Of a stretch of DNA of 64,000 nt, positions 32,459-44,036 are shown in pieces. The notes beneath the pieces were generated by a model. It did not search any database, was not told where the DNA came from, and saw only the letters and a program-made list of their open reading frames with translations. How positions within the stretch are numbered: the stretch's first letter is position 1; each line of letters begins with the position of its first letter. The DNA comes from Polytrichum commune (lineage: Eukaryota > Streptophyta > Polytrichopsida > Polytrichales > Polytrichaceae), in NCBI GenBank assembly GCA_950295325.1, contig OX485809.1, positions 31,200,144 through 31,264,143 on the forward strand, given 5' to 3'. The position numbers were made by a program, and so were the translations under genes.

Positions 32459-33366
32459 GTGTACCTAGAAAATCCGCAAGTCTAGCAAAATGCTTAGATT
32501 CGAATCATTCTTTCATCAACATGGAACAATCACGTAGGACTCGTACGCTAGTAGTGCAACGGCACTCATGACTATTAAATGTAGGATGATTTAGGATGTG
32601 AAGCGTGTGATAAAAACGCGTCTTTACCGCGTCCATTCTTTCTTAATACAAACCTTGTCATCACCTCTTCCATGTAGGTGGTTTAATCAAGAACGAGTGA
32701 CCATATAAGGCCCGCATACCTTAGGTACCTTTGGGGGTGGCCGGCACACAGTACTGTGGCCGAGAGAGCATTGGAGGCATAAATTTTAAACGAGGCTCCG
32801 GTTTCCAGGCCGGCCGGCCTGCCTGCCTGTGTGCACATGCTGCTCGATGAATGAGGAGTGAGCAGTTGGTGGAATCGATGCATGGTGGGGCTCTCGGGCT
32901 TCGACACAGATGAGGACACACTGCCCGAGGGTGGACGCACACACATAAGTTAGGGTATCTCATTCGAGCTATCCGATAATCAGAGCGATGGAGGGACCGA
33001 GCGATCGATCGAGCAAACAAGCGGAGACTTGATGGATTGGAAAGCTCCAAGTCCGAGAAGCATACTATGATGTTAGGTTGACGGTGCCCAAATTATGGTG
33101 CATGCGACACCCGTATCCGCTTCCTCCTCCATGTCTCGCTCCCTCCCTTCACTTTCCACCCCGAATGAGTGATGAGAAGTCATCGCGCAGTGGCGGTGCA
33201 GCAGCAGCAGCAGCAGGAGTTGTCTTGTTCCGTGCGCTGCCAAGAGCAGAAAGTTCTGGCAAGAGGCAGGAGGACGGAAGGAAGGAAACAAACAAACAAA
33301 CAAACGAATGAATGAATCCAAGCAACAGAATTAACTGACAGTGATCAGTCGCGTGGGGGGGCAGAG
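32459..33366. other. No gene recognised; GC-richer with low complexity
   Basis: The stretch 32700-33350 has CGATCGATCGA, GCCGGCCGGCCTGCCTGCC, (GCA)n at 33200-33216 and (AAAC)n at 33288-33305. These keep frames open on both strands (for example 33149-33406 minus and 33078-33311 plus). No domain recognised. Confidence 0.45.
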
Positions 33367-33368
33367 TA

Positions 33369-33924
33369 CACTTTAAACTCCATAGTATCACACCTGTGGC
33401 AATCAAAGAGCATGTGATATTACAGAGTTTTGTAGTGTTAACATCTTAACTCCGTGGTATCACACCTGTGGCAACGAGAGTGCACGTGATATTACGGAGT
33501 TTTGTAGTGTTAACATGGATGCGTGATACGAGTGAATTAGTGTAGCATGTGACATTATGGAGTAGCACAAAGGAGATGTGAGGACGATTTGAATTCGTTC
33601 TCCCGTCACCTATGCTAGTGTGGTCCACTCCACTTGGCATTCCCAGGCGATGTGGTGGACACATGCTCAAACATTCAACAAGTGACATAAGAAGGAGGAG
33701 GAGGAGGAGGAGGAGGTGACACTCCACATGTTGACATATGGCGCAATGCGAAGGTGTGGGTTGACTTCTTGGGTGGTTTGCATTAATGACAAATTTCGTG
33801 ATATAAGGGAGAGAAATGTGACAACAAGGAGTGAGATTTGAACTACGAACATCCGTTCCCTAGGGTTTCGGGATATTAGACAGTGTGTGACATTATGGAA
33901 GTTGATGTTACGGAGTTTAGGGTG
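33369..33924. mobile_element. TA-flanked inverted-repeat element
   Basis: The left end CACTTTAAACTCCATAGTATC is matched by the reverse complement of the right end, CACCCTAAACTCCGTAACATC. TA flanks both sides (33367-33368, 33925-33926), as for Tc1/mariner or Stowaway-type elements. The left subterminal 72 bp are duplicated in tandem. A (GAG)n run lies at 33692-33715. Non-coding. Confidence 0.6.
33377..33520 (+). repeat. 72 bp tandem duplication inside the TA-flanked element
   Basis: ACTCC(A/G)T(A/G)GTATCACACCTG begins at 33377 and 33449. Both units end GAGTTTTGTAGTGTTAACAT. Confidence 0.85.
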
Positions 33925-33926
33925 TA

Positions 33927-34870
33927 CTATGGCATTGAGGTCATTTACACACTATTTACAAACCTACAACATTTAGCAAGAATGGTGCACGTTATAGGTT
34001 ACACTATTTCTATTGGATTGAAAGTGTTGTGCATTTGAAAGGTTTTAAACCTAGGGGAGGGGGAGGAGGTGGGTGTATCATGGGGGCATGACGACGTAAC
34101 ATTTTTCAACAGCCTTGGCTTGGTTTCTATCTAAATTGGTAAAAGAGACAATCCGAGGTCCACATTATAATTAAAAAAACCAAAAAGTACTTGCATCTCA
34201 AGGTGGAGATTCAAAGTTCTAACATCCATTGGCTTTGTCCTCAGAGCCCACATAGCAGGTTGTACCCCCCGAGAACCTATTGGAAAATGTTACGGAGTGT
34301 AACTACAGTTGCAAGCTAATTTTCTATGTGATGGTGTGTTTTGTGGTCCACGCAATGCTTTGGGTACATCCCATTAAGTATCTTTCAAATAACATTGAAG
34401 TCGATTTGGACAAATTACTTGTTCAAAAAAATAAGGGATGTGCACTTGTGGGGACAAAAAACTTCAAAGGACAATAACAAGAGCAACAACATAACAACCA
34501 TAATTTTTGAATGTTTGTATTCCATGTTCACCAACCACCATATTTGTGTAGTTTTGCGATGCAGTGTACATCATGTGGGCGGTTGGAATTGTCCAAAATT
34601 CATGCATAAATTCAAATATACTACATCCTAGTTTTCTTAAATTGTTTCTGATGATGTTATATTGCATCTTCACTTATCACTAAACTAGAAAGAAAGAAAA
34701 AGAACGTTGGTTCAAGAAAAGTGAAGAAGGTTCATTAACCATTCTTAATTCATTTCAATAAGGAAATGAAAGAGGGGATGGTGTAATGCCTATCTATTGG
34801 TAAGTGGACCCATAACCTGACATATGACATGGGAAGAGAACCAATCTTTAACAAACCGGGGGCTTGTTGG
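33927..34870. other. No gene recognised
   Basis: Two overlapping plus-strand frames at 34280-34631 have no motif. G-rich patch at 34055-34072. Confidence 0.45.
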
Positions 34871-36010
34871 TTTTTTTTTCCTCAAATTTTCATTTAATAA
34901 GGACCATGTACATTAGGTAGTTGATGGCCTTTAATGAAATAGTTTCTATCAATGTTTCAATTTTGGATTTAGGGATATCAAACTCATGAAGTGTGGTAAA
35001 TAAGGAGTTAGGAATGGGACCACAAAAGGAAGGGGGGGGGGGGAGGGGGGCATTCCAACTGAGTTGTTGAAGATGTGGAATGAAAATGTCAAATGTATCA
35101 TGTTGGTGGGTAATAGTGTTTGTTGAGAGTTTGTCACTGCAATATCTAAATTGAACAAATTACATTGTTTATTGGGGAGATGGAGGAAATGGTGGGACGT
35201 CCACAGTAGAGTTTCCTTTAATGCACATAATATATGGTCTTAGTTGTGCATAACATTTAAGTTAAGGTAAGTAACAAGAGCAAGGGAGGAGCCATGATGG
35301 TAGATTATTTTTCAGAGGTTTATTCCCATGGATGTTTACGTGTATTAGTGTAAAGTACCTTGTGGTGGGATGGGTGAGCAATGTGTTGGGAAGGGCATGA
35401 ACAACCTTATTATGACGGTTGGTTTATAAGTTGTTGATTTGTTGAAGTGTGCAACATGCAAGTATGTGGAACCATGTGGAGGCACTTATAAATTTGATTG
35501 AGACAATAGAGCCAAGAAGAAGGTGAGAGAGTAGTGTTGAGGCGTTTTAGTTCGTGGAAAGTGCCCATATATTTGCCATGCTCAAATTGAAGCATTTGGA
35601 TTATTTTAGCATTTGATGTTGGTTTGGGGCTCCAGATCACGTTAGACCATTTGCATGGATATTGGTGTTGGTTAAGCATTTAGATAAATAAAGGTATGTG
35701 TTGGTAGCATATGAGAAAATAGAGCTTAGGTGTTCCTTTTCTATATTCCATTTTGGATTGCATATTGTTCCATCATGTTGAGTTGGTTTGGGGGGACCGG
35801 ATGGCTAGAATAATAATGATGACTAATGAGATGGAAGGGAATATGGTTAATGGGGTCCCTTTGAACCCCATTTGGCCAATGTGTTGGCTTCGTTGTTTGC
35901 AAAGAAGCTAAGTGTAGGGTGTGCGATAGTGGCTACAAGTTTATAGCAAACGTGTTTTGTGCTTGGGTTTTGTTGTACATTTGTGTTTGTCTAAAGTTGT
36001 TGTTGTGAAA
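34871..36010 (-). mobile_element. LINE 3' portion, decayed (copy 1)
   Basis: On the minus strand the order is as follows. The end of an RNase H domain, NNEANTLAK, lies near 35880. A spacer follows, with FEHGKYMGTFHE near 35565 and a Cys/His-rich patch near 35470. Then come RHNKVVHALPNTLLTHPTTRY (35350-35420), LPSWLLPCSCY, LRPYIMCIKG and KIETLIETISLKAINYLMYM near 34930. Internal stops and frame changes are few but real. It ends in a T9 run at 34871-34879, which is a poly(A) tail on the element strand. The C-terminal block matches copy 2 at 57447. Confidence 0.65.
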
Positions 36011-36204
36011 TTGGTATGTATTCATCCCGTGTAGTGTGGACAACTTGTTTTGTGACTACTCATTGGGTGAGATGTGGGTATTGTTTGTTTTTTAATGTGT
36101 AACTTGTTGAAAAAACGTGTGCTTGTTTCAATGTGTAACTTGTTGAAACATACACATTAGAGGACATTACTAACGCCAACATGCAATCCATGGCGACGAG
36201 CTTA

Positions 36205-36786
36205 AGGCTGCTTTACACCATGAACCATGAAGTCGGACCATGGAGGATGGCCTTTTTGCCTGGTCTGACTTCATGGTCCAACTTTCATGATCCAATTTTT
36301 TTTATAAAAAAAGCAATTTACAAAGCCTTTGGACCACTCACTAGGTGTAAAGCAAACGTGGACCAAGAGGAATGACCATGCACCAAAAAGTGAACGTGCT
36401 GATTTTTTTGATATATGCCCCCAAAAAGATATTTTTGGAAAGAAAAAAAGGTTTGACCATTCTCTTGTCTTCTCTTGTCTTTATCTTCTCTTCCCCAACA
36501 AACAAATTCATTAAAATCTTATTATAACAACATTTCTATGCCATGGGCCATTGCCTTTTTCTACTTGAGCACCTCTTTTGCCTCTCCCACCGCACAACCC
36601 GTTGGACCATGTCACTAGATAATGCAGGCCTTAAAACACGTCTTTTGGGGACGTCGAACTCCATAACCACTGTACCATTTTTTCCCTTGGTGTAAACCAA
36701 ACTGGTCCCTGGATGAATTCAACAACCAACCACAAATTTTACAAGACCTTGGGATGACTTCACAGTCCATGGTGTAAACAACCGCT
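36205..36786. mobile_element. PIF/Harbinger-like MITE, family G
   Basis: The left end AGGCTGCTTTACACCATGAA follows TTA (36202-36204). The right end, reverse complemented, reads AGCGGTTGTTTACACCATGG and is followed by TCA. Length is 582 bp. The internal block CAAATTTTACAAG.CCTTGGGATGACTTC recurs at 43947-44036. The block TGACC.TGCACCAAAAAGTG recurs inverted near 40395-40480. Confidence 0.55.
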
Positions 36787-37329
36787 TCATGGCAATGGCG
36801 TGAGCCACGATGGGGTTAAGAAGATGGCATGTTGTAATCTAGCAAAATGCAAAACGCAAAACGCAACACGGTAATGCCACGGCTCAAGGTTTTTGCACGT
36901 GAACTTTATTGTAGATGGATAAAGTAGCCCACAAAGAACTTCACCATATAGACATCCTAGTATATAATACGACGTCGTCGGGCTGACTGATTGCCTGCTC
37001 CATGATTGCCCAATGCGAAAGCCACTTGTGCGTTTCCCAATCTGCATATGCTTAGAGGAGGTTACATCAGAGTTCGGGAAGTTTTTGAAGCCGTAGTGGC
37101 TAATTGCCGGTAGTTGCTACGAAGGGTCGGATTTTTTCCAATTGACATCGGCAAGAGCCGGTCTTTTGTAAAATCAATCGGCCAATTGCCTATGTTTTCA
37201 TATTTTCATTGGCCAATATCCGATTAAATGGAATTCATATCGGCACTAATTGTTTAAAAAATGTATGAAAAGTTATTAGAATTCATTTCTTAGTACAAAA
37301 TCTTGAATAAGTGAAAAGAAAGGCATGTT
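36787..37329. other. No gene recognised
   Basis: Minus-strand ORF 36787-37047 has no recognisable domain. From 37070 on, words such as ATCGGC(T/C)AATTGCCGG recur and return near 37590, pointing to a decayed repeat. Confidence 0.45.
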
Positions 37330-37670
37330 CAAAACTTTAAATTTGAAGAGTTAATATCCTTGGCAAGAATTGCACCTAGCAATGCCTTCACCGCTTGAAG
37401 GCCAAGGGTCCCCCAATTCTTCATAGAAGCAATTGGATTTGGTCATGGAAAGGTTGCATAATTCAAAAAGTTTAAGGTCTAGGGTATTTCCTCAAGTGCA
37501 TCATCAGATGCCCCAGACAAATAGCGCTCTGGATGCTTGTGGCTGAAATCCAGTAACTCACAAGAAGAATCGACTACATTTTCTGGTCCATCGGCTAATT
37601 GCCGGAGGATTGAAATTACAGTCGGATTGCCATCCAATGGTTGAAAATTTGGACCGGCCATGAGGGGAAA
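37330..37670 (-). pseudogene. Possible decayed coding fragment
   Basis: From ATG near 37661 the minus strand reads MAGPNFQPLDGNPTVISILR and on to SGASDDALEEIP. In the same phase, after two stops, it continues NPIASMKNWGTLGLQAVK and ALLGAILAKDINSSNLKF. About 110 codons in one phase with only two internal stops and protein-like composition suggest an eroded exon or captured gene piece. No family is recognised. Confidence 0.3.
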
Positions 37671-39476
37671 TCCATCGGCTGATAATGAACTAGCCGTCGG
37701 TTTTCCCCGAACATAGGGTTACATATGGAAGGATGGCTGGCTACTAAAGGAAATTTCGAAGCCATGGTGGACCACTACTAACTAGTTGATGAAATGTGTT
37801 GCGCAACCCTAAAAGAGACAGGGGAAACACATGATTAATTATGGTGGGGTGGGAGCTCATATATATAATGAATGCCAATGGCACAGACTCACAGAGAGGG
37901 AACCCGAGGAGCTTCGTTCACTAACTTAACGGTAGCATGCAGTTGCAACAACAACAAAATAAAAATAGCTAGGTCATCTTCCCACCGCCATTATGATTTT
38001 ACTTGAAAGACTGCCAAAATGTGCTCATGTTGGGTAGATATGGAGGCCCCGTTGGCTCCATTCAGGGTGCTTCATGTGGCCAGCGCCTTAATGTGAACCG
38101 ATGCCCCGAAATGCGGCTCAACCCCTAAATGCTCAAGCCTTCACATGCCATTTTTCGGGCACCTCTAGCATCGGTGCTGAAAGTTTATGTTGTGTGGCAA
38201 AATGTTACGCTCTGGGTTCTTGAAATCCAACCGTACGGATGTGAACTAGACTACAATATATTCTTTCTGTGAAAATTTGAAGTGAATTGGACCACATTGC
38301 TAGGTTGGGTTGACATATGAGCATAGACTTAATCTACCGGAAGGGGGAGGGGGCAAGTACAAAACTTTTTTTTTTTTTGGTATGACTATTTCAGTCATTT
38401 CACAAATTTTAGAAGGCTGGCAACTTTGCCCATAATGTGTTATGTGGATGTCGAATGAGCTACTCCCCAAAAATTTAGGTTTTTTGGAGCAAATTTAGAT
38501 GAAGTCCGTCACCCTCAAAGTTGGAGGGACCACATGAGTTCATTTGGGGTGAATTCCCCTTTTCCATGGAGCAAGCAACATGTGCACTACGTTTGTTTTC
38601 CAAATCTATCCGATCAAGTTGTGCACAACCGTCACCTTATCCTAAGGAAAAAAGACCCCACCCAAATTGGGCATCGTATGTGAAAGGTATTGGATCCTAA
38701 CTTTTGATCCTAATTTTGGCTCCTGCATTCAAGCAACACATGGAACCCTCCCCCAAAACAAGCAATGCCAACCTAACAAAAAAAATCCTACATGCTTGGA
38801 GTATAAGGTTTTCATATGTTATTTGACCACATGCCTAGTGGGCACCACCCTACACAAGTAGCGACCTTTTCATCCACGTAAAATTGCCACCTCGTGGGTC
38901 GTGAACCCCGGTAGAATATTAGGTGGCGACCCAATTCGGGTTGCTTGAGCGTTTAAGGGTTTGACATGCCTGGCGTATAATGTTCGTTTAGCTTGTGCTA
39001 GTGTGGCAGGCATCTGGTATATATTCATGAGAGGACATGGTTTATTTTGAGAATGTTTTTGTTTACATGCTTCGGGGCTACAGTGATGTGCATGCTTATT
39101 AGATATGGTCAAACGAATAATGTTGTCAGGGTCTAAAAATCAAGGGGATTAGTGAACCGCTAGTTTAGACACCATCCATCGACATCTCTAGCTGTAACAA
39201 TGTGAAAAATGGTGGGCCAACATCTTCTATTTCTCAACATAATCCCCAACAATTTCATGGTTGGAGCCGGTTGAAAATTTTGGTGTGATCGGGGCATGAC
39301 TCTCGTTAATTCAATAGTGTGTCATGTGTTGACATTTTTTAATTTGTTTTTACGTAAACAGAGATGCAAATTGGGTTAAGCTACACTTCAAGTTACATCA
39401 AGACATCTCATTGTTTCATAACATTCTTGATAATCTAGTGATTGCACTCCATGGATTTGAATCTTTGAATATATAT
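37671..39476. other. No gene recognised
   Basis: About 1.8 kb. A T-run sits at 38367-38379. ORFs 38667-38861 and 38870-39112 have no domain. No repeat ends found. Confidence 0.5.
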
Positions 39477-39486
39477 GTTAGGATAC

Positions 39487-39604
39487 TTTTTTCTTTCTTT
39501 TTTTTGAGACAGAAGGCGGACATGCCAACGCCAAAGCACAGGCTGTAGTTGACCACCTGGCAAGTTTTTTGGTCAAGTAGAGAGGAGATTTCACAGCCGG
39601 GATT
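39487..39604 (-). mobile_element. SINE copy 2, 5' truncated
   Basis: The minus strand starts at AATCCCGGCTGTG, just inside the B box of the full copy. It then matches it through GAAATCTCCTCTCTACTTGA and CATGTCCGCCTTCTGTCTC to an A-rich tail. Flanking GTTAGGATAC (39477-39486) and GTTACGATAC (39605-39614) form a 10 bp duplication with one mismatch. The truncation fits incomplete reverse transcription at insertion. Confidence 0.85.
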
Positions 39605-39614
39605 GTTACGATAC

Positions 39615-40394
39615 ACTTTGACCATGCACACAATTTCATGTGATTATGGAGGGCCAATGGTTTAAAGTACTCGGATTAAGCAGCTTCAAATTCAAATTTC
39701 ACTCGGACACATAGAATACTGATTGGCAAGTGTTGGGAGCCGAGATGAGAGAAAATGGATGCTCCTAACATTGGCACAATAATCTTATGTTTTTCAAACC
39801 CATAAGCAACCATTTTTATTTATTCATTTATTCATATTATTCCAAATCTTGCGATGACCTTAGACGAGGGCTTCGTTTGAAGCTTCGAAGGTGTAACCCT
39901 TGACAATAGAGGTGTGGAAGAGATGGCATTCATGGTGTTGAAATTTCACATCAAGGATCACATGTCATTGCCATTGGTTTTTGGCCATTAGGAGGTAGAT
40001 TTTGGGTATCCAGATCTATTAGTCTAGTTAATCATGATATAATCTACCTCTTTGTGACAAATAAACAATGGGATCATGCTACATGATCCTTGTAGTGCTT
40101 GGTCTCATTTTTTTTAATGCAAAGAAAATCAACTGACAAGGTTTCATTTCATAAAGTGATAGGTAAGTACCTGCAACCAATGTACTATTCTCCCTCTTTG
40201 ATATGACACATTTCGTTGCGTAAGAACGTTTCTTATTATCCAAATGTCATGTTCTTGATTAATATGTATATTTGAGTACTTAACACAACAATAGAGGTCA
40301 TCATGAAAAAAATATTCAATTCAAACAACATTTTGCTACTACTTTTAGGCATTTGACTAGAAAAACTATGGTTTTAAGATATAGGAGCTCTTTT
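39615..40394. other. No gene recognised
   Basis: AT-rich, no ORF above 60 codons that looks real, no repeat end identified. Confidence 0.5.
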
Positions 40395-40480
40395 TTGGTC
40401 CTTTTGCACCCATCAACACATCCACTTTTTGGTGCACGGTCACTCCCCTTGATCCATGTTTGTTTTACAACTACATCGTT
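40395..40480 (-). repeat. Fragment of MITE family G
   Basis: The reverse complement reads AAACATGGATCAAGGGGAGT then GACCGTGCACCAAAAAGTG. It corresponds to 36355-36400 inside the family G element. Confidence 0.45.
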
Positions 40481-40658
40481 TATGATATTTAGTATCACTT
40501 GCATAATAGTGTCACTTACCCTATTTTGAGGCATATGCTAGGTTACACTAATAATTAACAACTTCGTTGTAAGTTTCACCTCATGACACTTGGGATTCAA
40601 GTGCACTTATAAATATCTTGGCATGAGTATGTTCAATAAAGTTATGAGCTACATGCCC

Positions 40659-41366
40659 TTGGGGGGTGGACTCTTCATACCACATACAAACTAATGTGAA
40701 AGTAAGGAGGGGTATTATTTGAGGCTTTAGTGTACATAGTATACATAAGGAAGAGGTATTGTTTTTCTCTCTAGTCAAACATCCAAAAGCTATTAAGAAC
40801 TATGAAGTAAAGGTAGATGTACACAAGGGGGCCCTAAGGTTTAGTGAGCAACTTGACAATAGATTTGTTGGTTTCATTCAATTCACGTTTTCATCCATTG
40901 TTGTGACATAGTCCTCAATGACTACCCTATCCATTCTTGTTAGGGTTTGCATTTTGGGCTCTAGGTCTTTATAGATTGAAGGATCTTGGAGTGCTCATGG
41001 ACTCTTGAGTTCTGCTCTCCATATTGTTGCTAAGTTATTATGCTTTTGTCTTTGGTTGTTAGATGCAATTGTAGAATTACATGCTATGGATGAAAATTGA
41101 TTTATGATTTTCTCAATGGAAAGTGAAAGTGGATTTCATATGTACTAAAGGCGTATTTAATTCATGATTCATATCTTGTATATGTAGTGGAGGCATTCAT
41201 CACATTAAAATTAAAAACTTAGTATAAATACACAAGTCTATTTCCAGCCTGCAATTAGGATGTATACATTTATTTTTTCTCTATGAACTTCTCGTATATA
41301 GGGGGTTTAAATTCATAGTGACCCATGCACGTCATTTAGGTTTCCAATAAACAATCCACCCCCCAA
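40659..41366 (+). mobile_element. MITE-like element, family I copy 1
   Basis: Ends are TTGGGGGGTGGACTCTTCAT on the left and the reverse complement of ACAATCCACCCCCCAA on the right. Length is 708 bp. Over its whole length it matches 51957-52660 in the opposite orientation, including TAGGGTTTGCATTTTGGGCT and GTTAGATGCAATTGTAGA. No transposase; no target duplication resolved. Confidence 0.65.
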
Positions 41367-41689
41367 ATGCATGCCTATGTTACACAATGGTCTACAAGTT
41401 GACTTAAATGTACACAAACGACACTTGGCATTAATATGCTCAAGAATATCTTCCCTTTGCACACAAAACACAACACTATCGTCTGAAGTTTCCCAATGTG
41501 CTACTCTAGATACCATGATGTAGATTTTTGTCACTTGAAGAAGTTACTTACGTTGGCAAATGGAATCATATTGACAATAAGCGGACACGACACTGTGAGA
41601 CCTCTAGGCATCTAGTTTAGGCCCTTCGCAAATAGTGTACGTGACACTAAATACCATAAACGGTGTGAGAGGCCCAAAGGGTTTGAAGA
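41367..41689. other. No gene recognised
   Basis: Short stretch with no ORF. It holds TGACACTAAATACC, a family C-like scrap, near 41642. Confidence 0.4.
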
Positions 41690-41786
41690 ATGCATTTTCC
41701 ATAAAACATGACCGTAGAAGTGTGGCCATGGGAAAAGGCCATGTGTCATGGGACAACTTCGTGGTCCATGATGTAAGCAGCCCCTG
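41690..41786 (+). repeat. Right end of a Harbinger-like MITE
   Basis: GACAACTTCGTGGTCCATGA then TGTAAGCAGCCCC, followed by TGA, matches the right-end layout of 36205-36786 and 46814-47337. The left end was not found, so the copy is truncated. Confidence 0.4.
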
Positions 41787-42286
41787 AGAAGCTCACCGGT
41801 AGATGTGACTTGACCTTTACTTCAATGACCCATTAATGAAGCTTAAATCTTAAAAAAGGCTTCATGTCAGCTGGGTGGACATCAAATTATCCAATAATTT
41901 AGCTCAGGTGAGCTGCATCAATCAAGGTACTAATCACATGTGTACGCTTAACTTAGCATCGATCATGGTACTTTTAATTTGTAGCTAAAACTGACAGTAA
42001 GTTTGGGAGCTTTCAACGGACTCTATAGATTGTACTGAGCTGAATTTATTGCAATGGCCGGGACTCGTCACTCGACTATCGAGAGGCACAAAAAAAGCGC
42101 CAGAAATGTGCAAGAAGAGCTTCGTTAATTACAGGGAAATTACATAGTCTTGTCTTCAATCTGTCGAGCCTCTGAATTTAGTAGGGGTCAGAGTTATGGA
42201 AGTTGACTCTGGAAGAATACAGGTGGAATCCAGCTGCAATATTGATATTCTTCATGTAAATAGCACTCTCAAGATGTAACACTATC
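41787..42286. other. No gene recognised
   Basis: Unique-looking sequence of average composition with no ORF or repeat end identified. Confidence 0.45.
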
Positions 42287-42298
42287 TCAACAGCCTTT

Positions 42299-42362
42299 TT
42301 TTTATTTTTTATTTTTATTTTTTAAAATTTTTTGAGACAGAAGGCCAACCGCCAACGCCAAA
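42299..42362 (-). mobile_element. SINE copy 3, strongly 5' truncated
   Basis: Only about 64 bp remain. The minus strand reads TTTGGCGTTGGCGGTTGGCC then TTCTGTCTCAAAAAA and an A-rich tail. It is framed by a perfect 12 bp duplication, TCAACAGCCTTT, at 42287-42298 and 42363-42374. Confidence 0.85.
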
Positions 42363-42512
42363 TCAACAGCCTTTCTCATTACTCTCTCTGTAATCGAATC
42401 CGGGTCCTAATTGGAGCATTGCATGTCCATCTTTGCATAACATTATTCAACTTCAGCTGGGAGTTTCCATTCCAAATATGGAATGGATCCTAGCCGAGCA
42501 TATCAAAGCTTA

Positions 42513-43001
42513 GGGCCGCTTCACACTATGGTTGTCGAAGTCGAGAGGCCGTGGGATTGAGTGGGCAAACTTTGCTGAGAGTCCAAAGAAATGGGTTGAA
42601 AATAGATAGCCAATAAAATATAGTAATTGGAACCTTCGGCTAGGCATAGTGTGAAGCCTCCAAAGGCCAAGTTCAAAGTCCAAACCCAAAGGAGCATCCC
42701 ACTTTATTCCTTGTCCAACACAACCCTTCCAATCTAACGGCCAAGATCTTGTCAATGATTGGATTTTTTATGAGAGAGAACTGACGGCCTCTCGACCATA
42801 GTTTGGGTTTCCATTCCCGTCCGACCCAAACTTCCTTCAATAGTTTGTTGCCTTCGTCCAAAAGAAATCATTTTAAATTGCGACGGCCTTTGGACTTTGG
42901 CCTTAGTGTGAAGGGTTGAGAGGCCGAAGTCTTGGTTACTTGCAATATGATTGGTGGAAATCGACGGCCTCTCAACCTTTGGCCATAGTGTGAAGCGCCC
43001 C
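42513..43001. mobile_element. PIF/Harbinger-like MITE with TTA duplication
   Basis: The left end is GGGCCGCTTCACACTATGG, and the right end reverse complemented is GGGGCGCTTCACACTATGG. TTA flanks both sides (42510-42512, 43002-43004). Length is 489 bp. Inverted GAGAGGCCGT motifs lie inside each arm (near 42541 and 42963), and similar blocks recur in the interior. The minus-strand ORFs inside are incidental. Confidence 0.82.
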
Positions 43002-43004
43002 TTA

Positions 43005-43946
43005 CTTAACCCCCAAAAATAAAATGTTAACCCCTTGTGCTTGAACTTGCACCTCTGCAAATTGGATACTCAAATGTTGCATTAAACCTGCACAAAACTT
43101 GCACTAATCTTCACACATCATCCCTTAATCTCTAGCTATTCATAATTTTGCTGCAAATCTCTTGTCATAGTTGTGGGGAATCCAAATTCCACTGAAAGTG
43201 CTTTTGGGTGTGTAAGGCAATTGTGCCAAATGAGGAAGAGATTCAAAGGTGAGTTTCATCTCCCACTTTCGCTCCACTTGATTTTGCCATTGTCTCCTTT
43301 GCGGCATAATGCAAGGGTTTTCTGTAATGGTCATTGAAATTCATAACTTGTTGGTTGTTCAATTGGGTGATGGTGGTTTGGGTTTGTCTAATTGTCTTTG
43401 TTTGTGGCCCTTCTTTGGCTAGTCTCACCATATTCTCCCTCATTGCGCCTCCGGCTTGCCATAGTGTAGTACACATCATTTGTTCAATGTTGGAGAAAAG
43501 TTCATAAGTTGTTCTTTTGTTATCTGTTGGTGTGCCATAACCACAAAAATGGGAATTTTTTTTTTTGCAGCTACTTAGTGGATTTTAATCAATCAAAATC
43601 ATGTGGCTAACCTCCTCTTTGTGCATGCAGAGTTGAATTCTTGCCCACAGTTTCATTTGGGCACCAAGGTCCCTCACTTTGGGATAGCGTCTGCAAGGGG
43701 GTTTTGCTTCGTTGGGCTTTGATTAAATATAATCGAACACCTCCCACAAGTAATCTCAATTAACCATAAATTTTTTTTCCACATTTTAATAAAGAAGTTT
43801 TTGAGTGACATATTGCTTTTGGTTGGAATGGCTTGTGAACGGTACATAAAAGATTGTTGGGTTCTCCAACATGAGTCTGAGGTTGGGGTTGTGCACGATT
43901 TTGTTGCCACTAGTCATTCTTCTATCAATGTCATTTCCGTTGCTGG
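43005..43946. other. No gene recognised
   Basis: Minus-strand frames 43140-43334 and 43243-43479 overlap in different phases. Some codon runs look protein-like, but no domain is recognisable. Confidence 0.45.
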
Positions 43947-44036
43947 TGTAAACCAAAGTGGTTCCAGGACGAGTTCAATAACCAATCACAAATTTTACAA
44001 GGCCTTGGGATGACTTCATGGTGTTAAAAACCCCTA
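43947..44036 (+). repeat. Right-end fragment of MITE family G
   Basis: GGTGTAAACCAAAGTGGTTCC and CACAAATTTTACAAGGCCTT then GGGATGACTTC match 36691-36765. The end TTAAAAACCCC is followed by TAA, consistent with a 3 bp Harbinger target. Confidence 0.55.

Noticed and set aside
37070-37800. LTR pair suggested by the repeated GAAGCC(G/A)T(A/G)GTGG motif
   Set aside because: Similarity is limited to about 12 bases with no TG...CA ends or target duplication.
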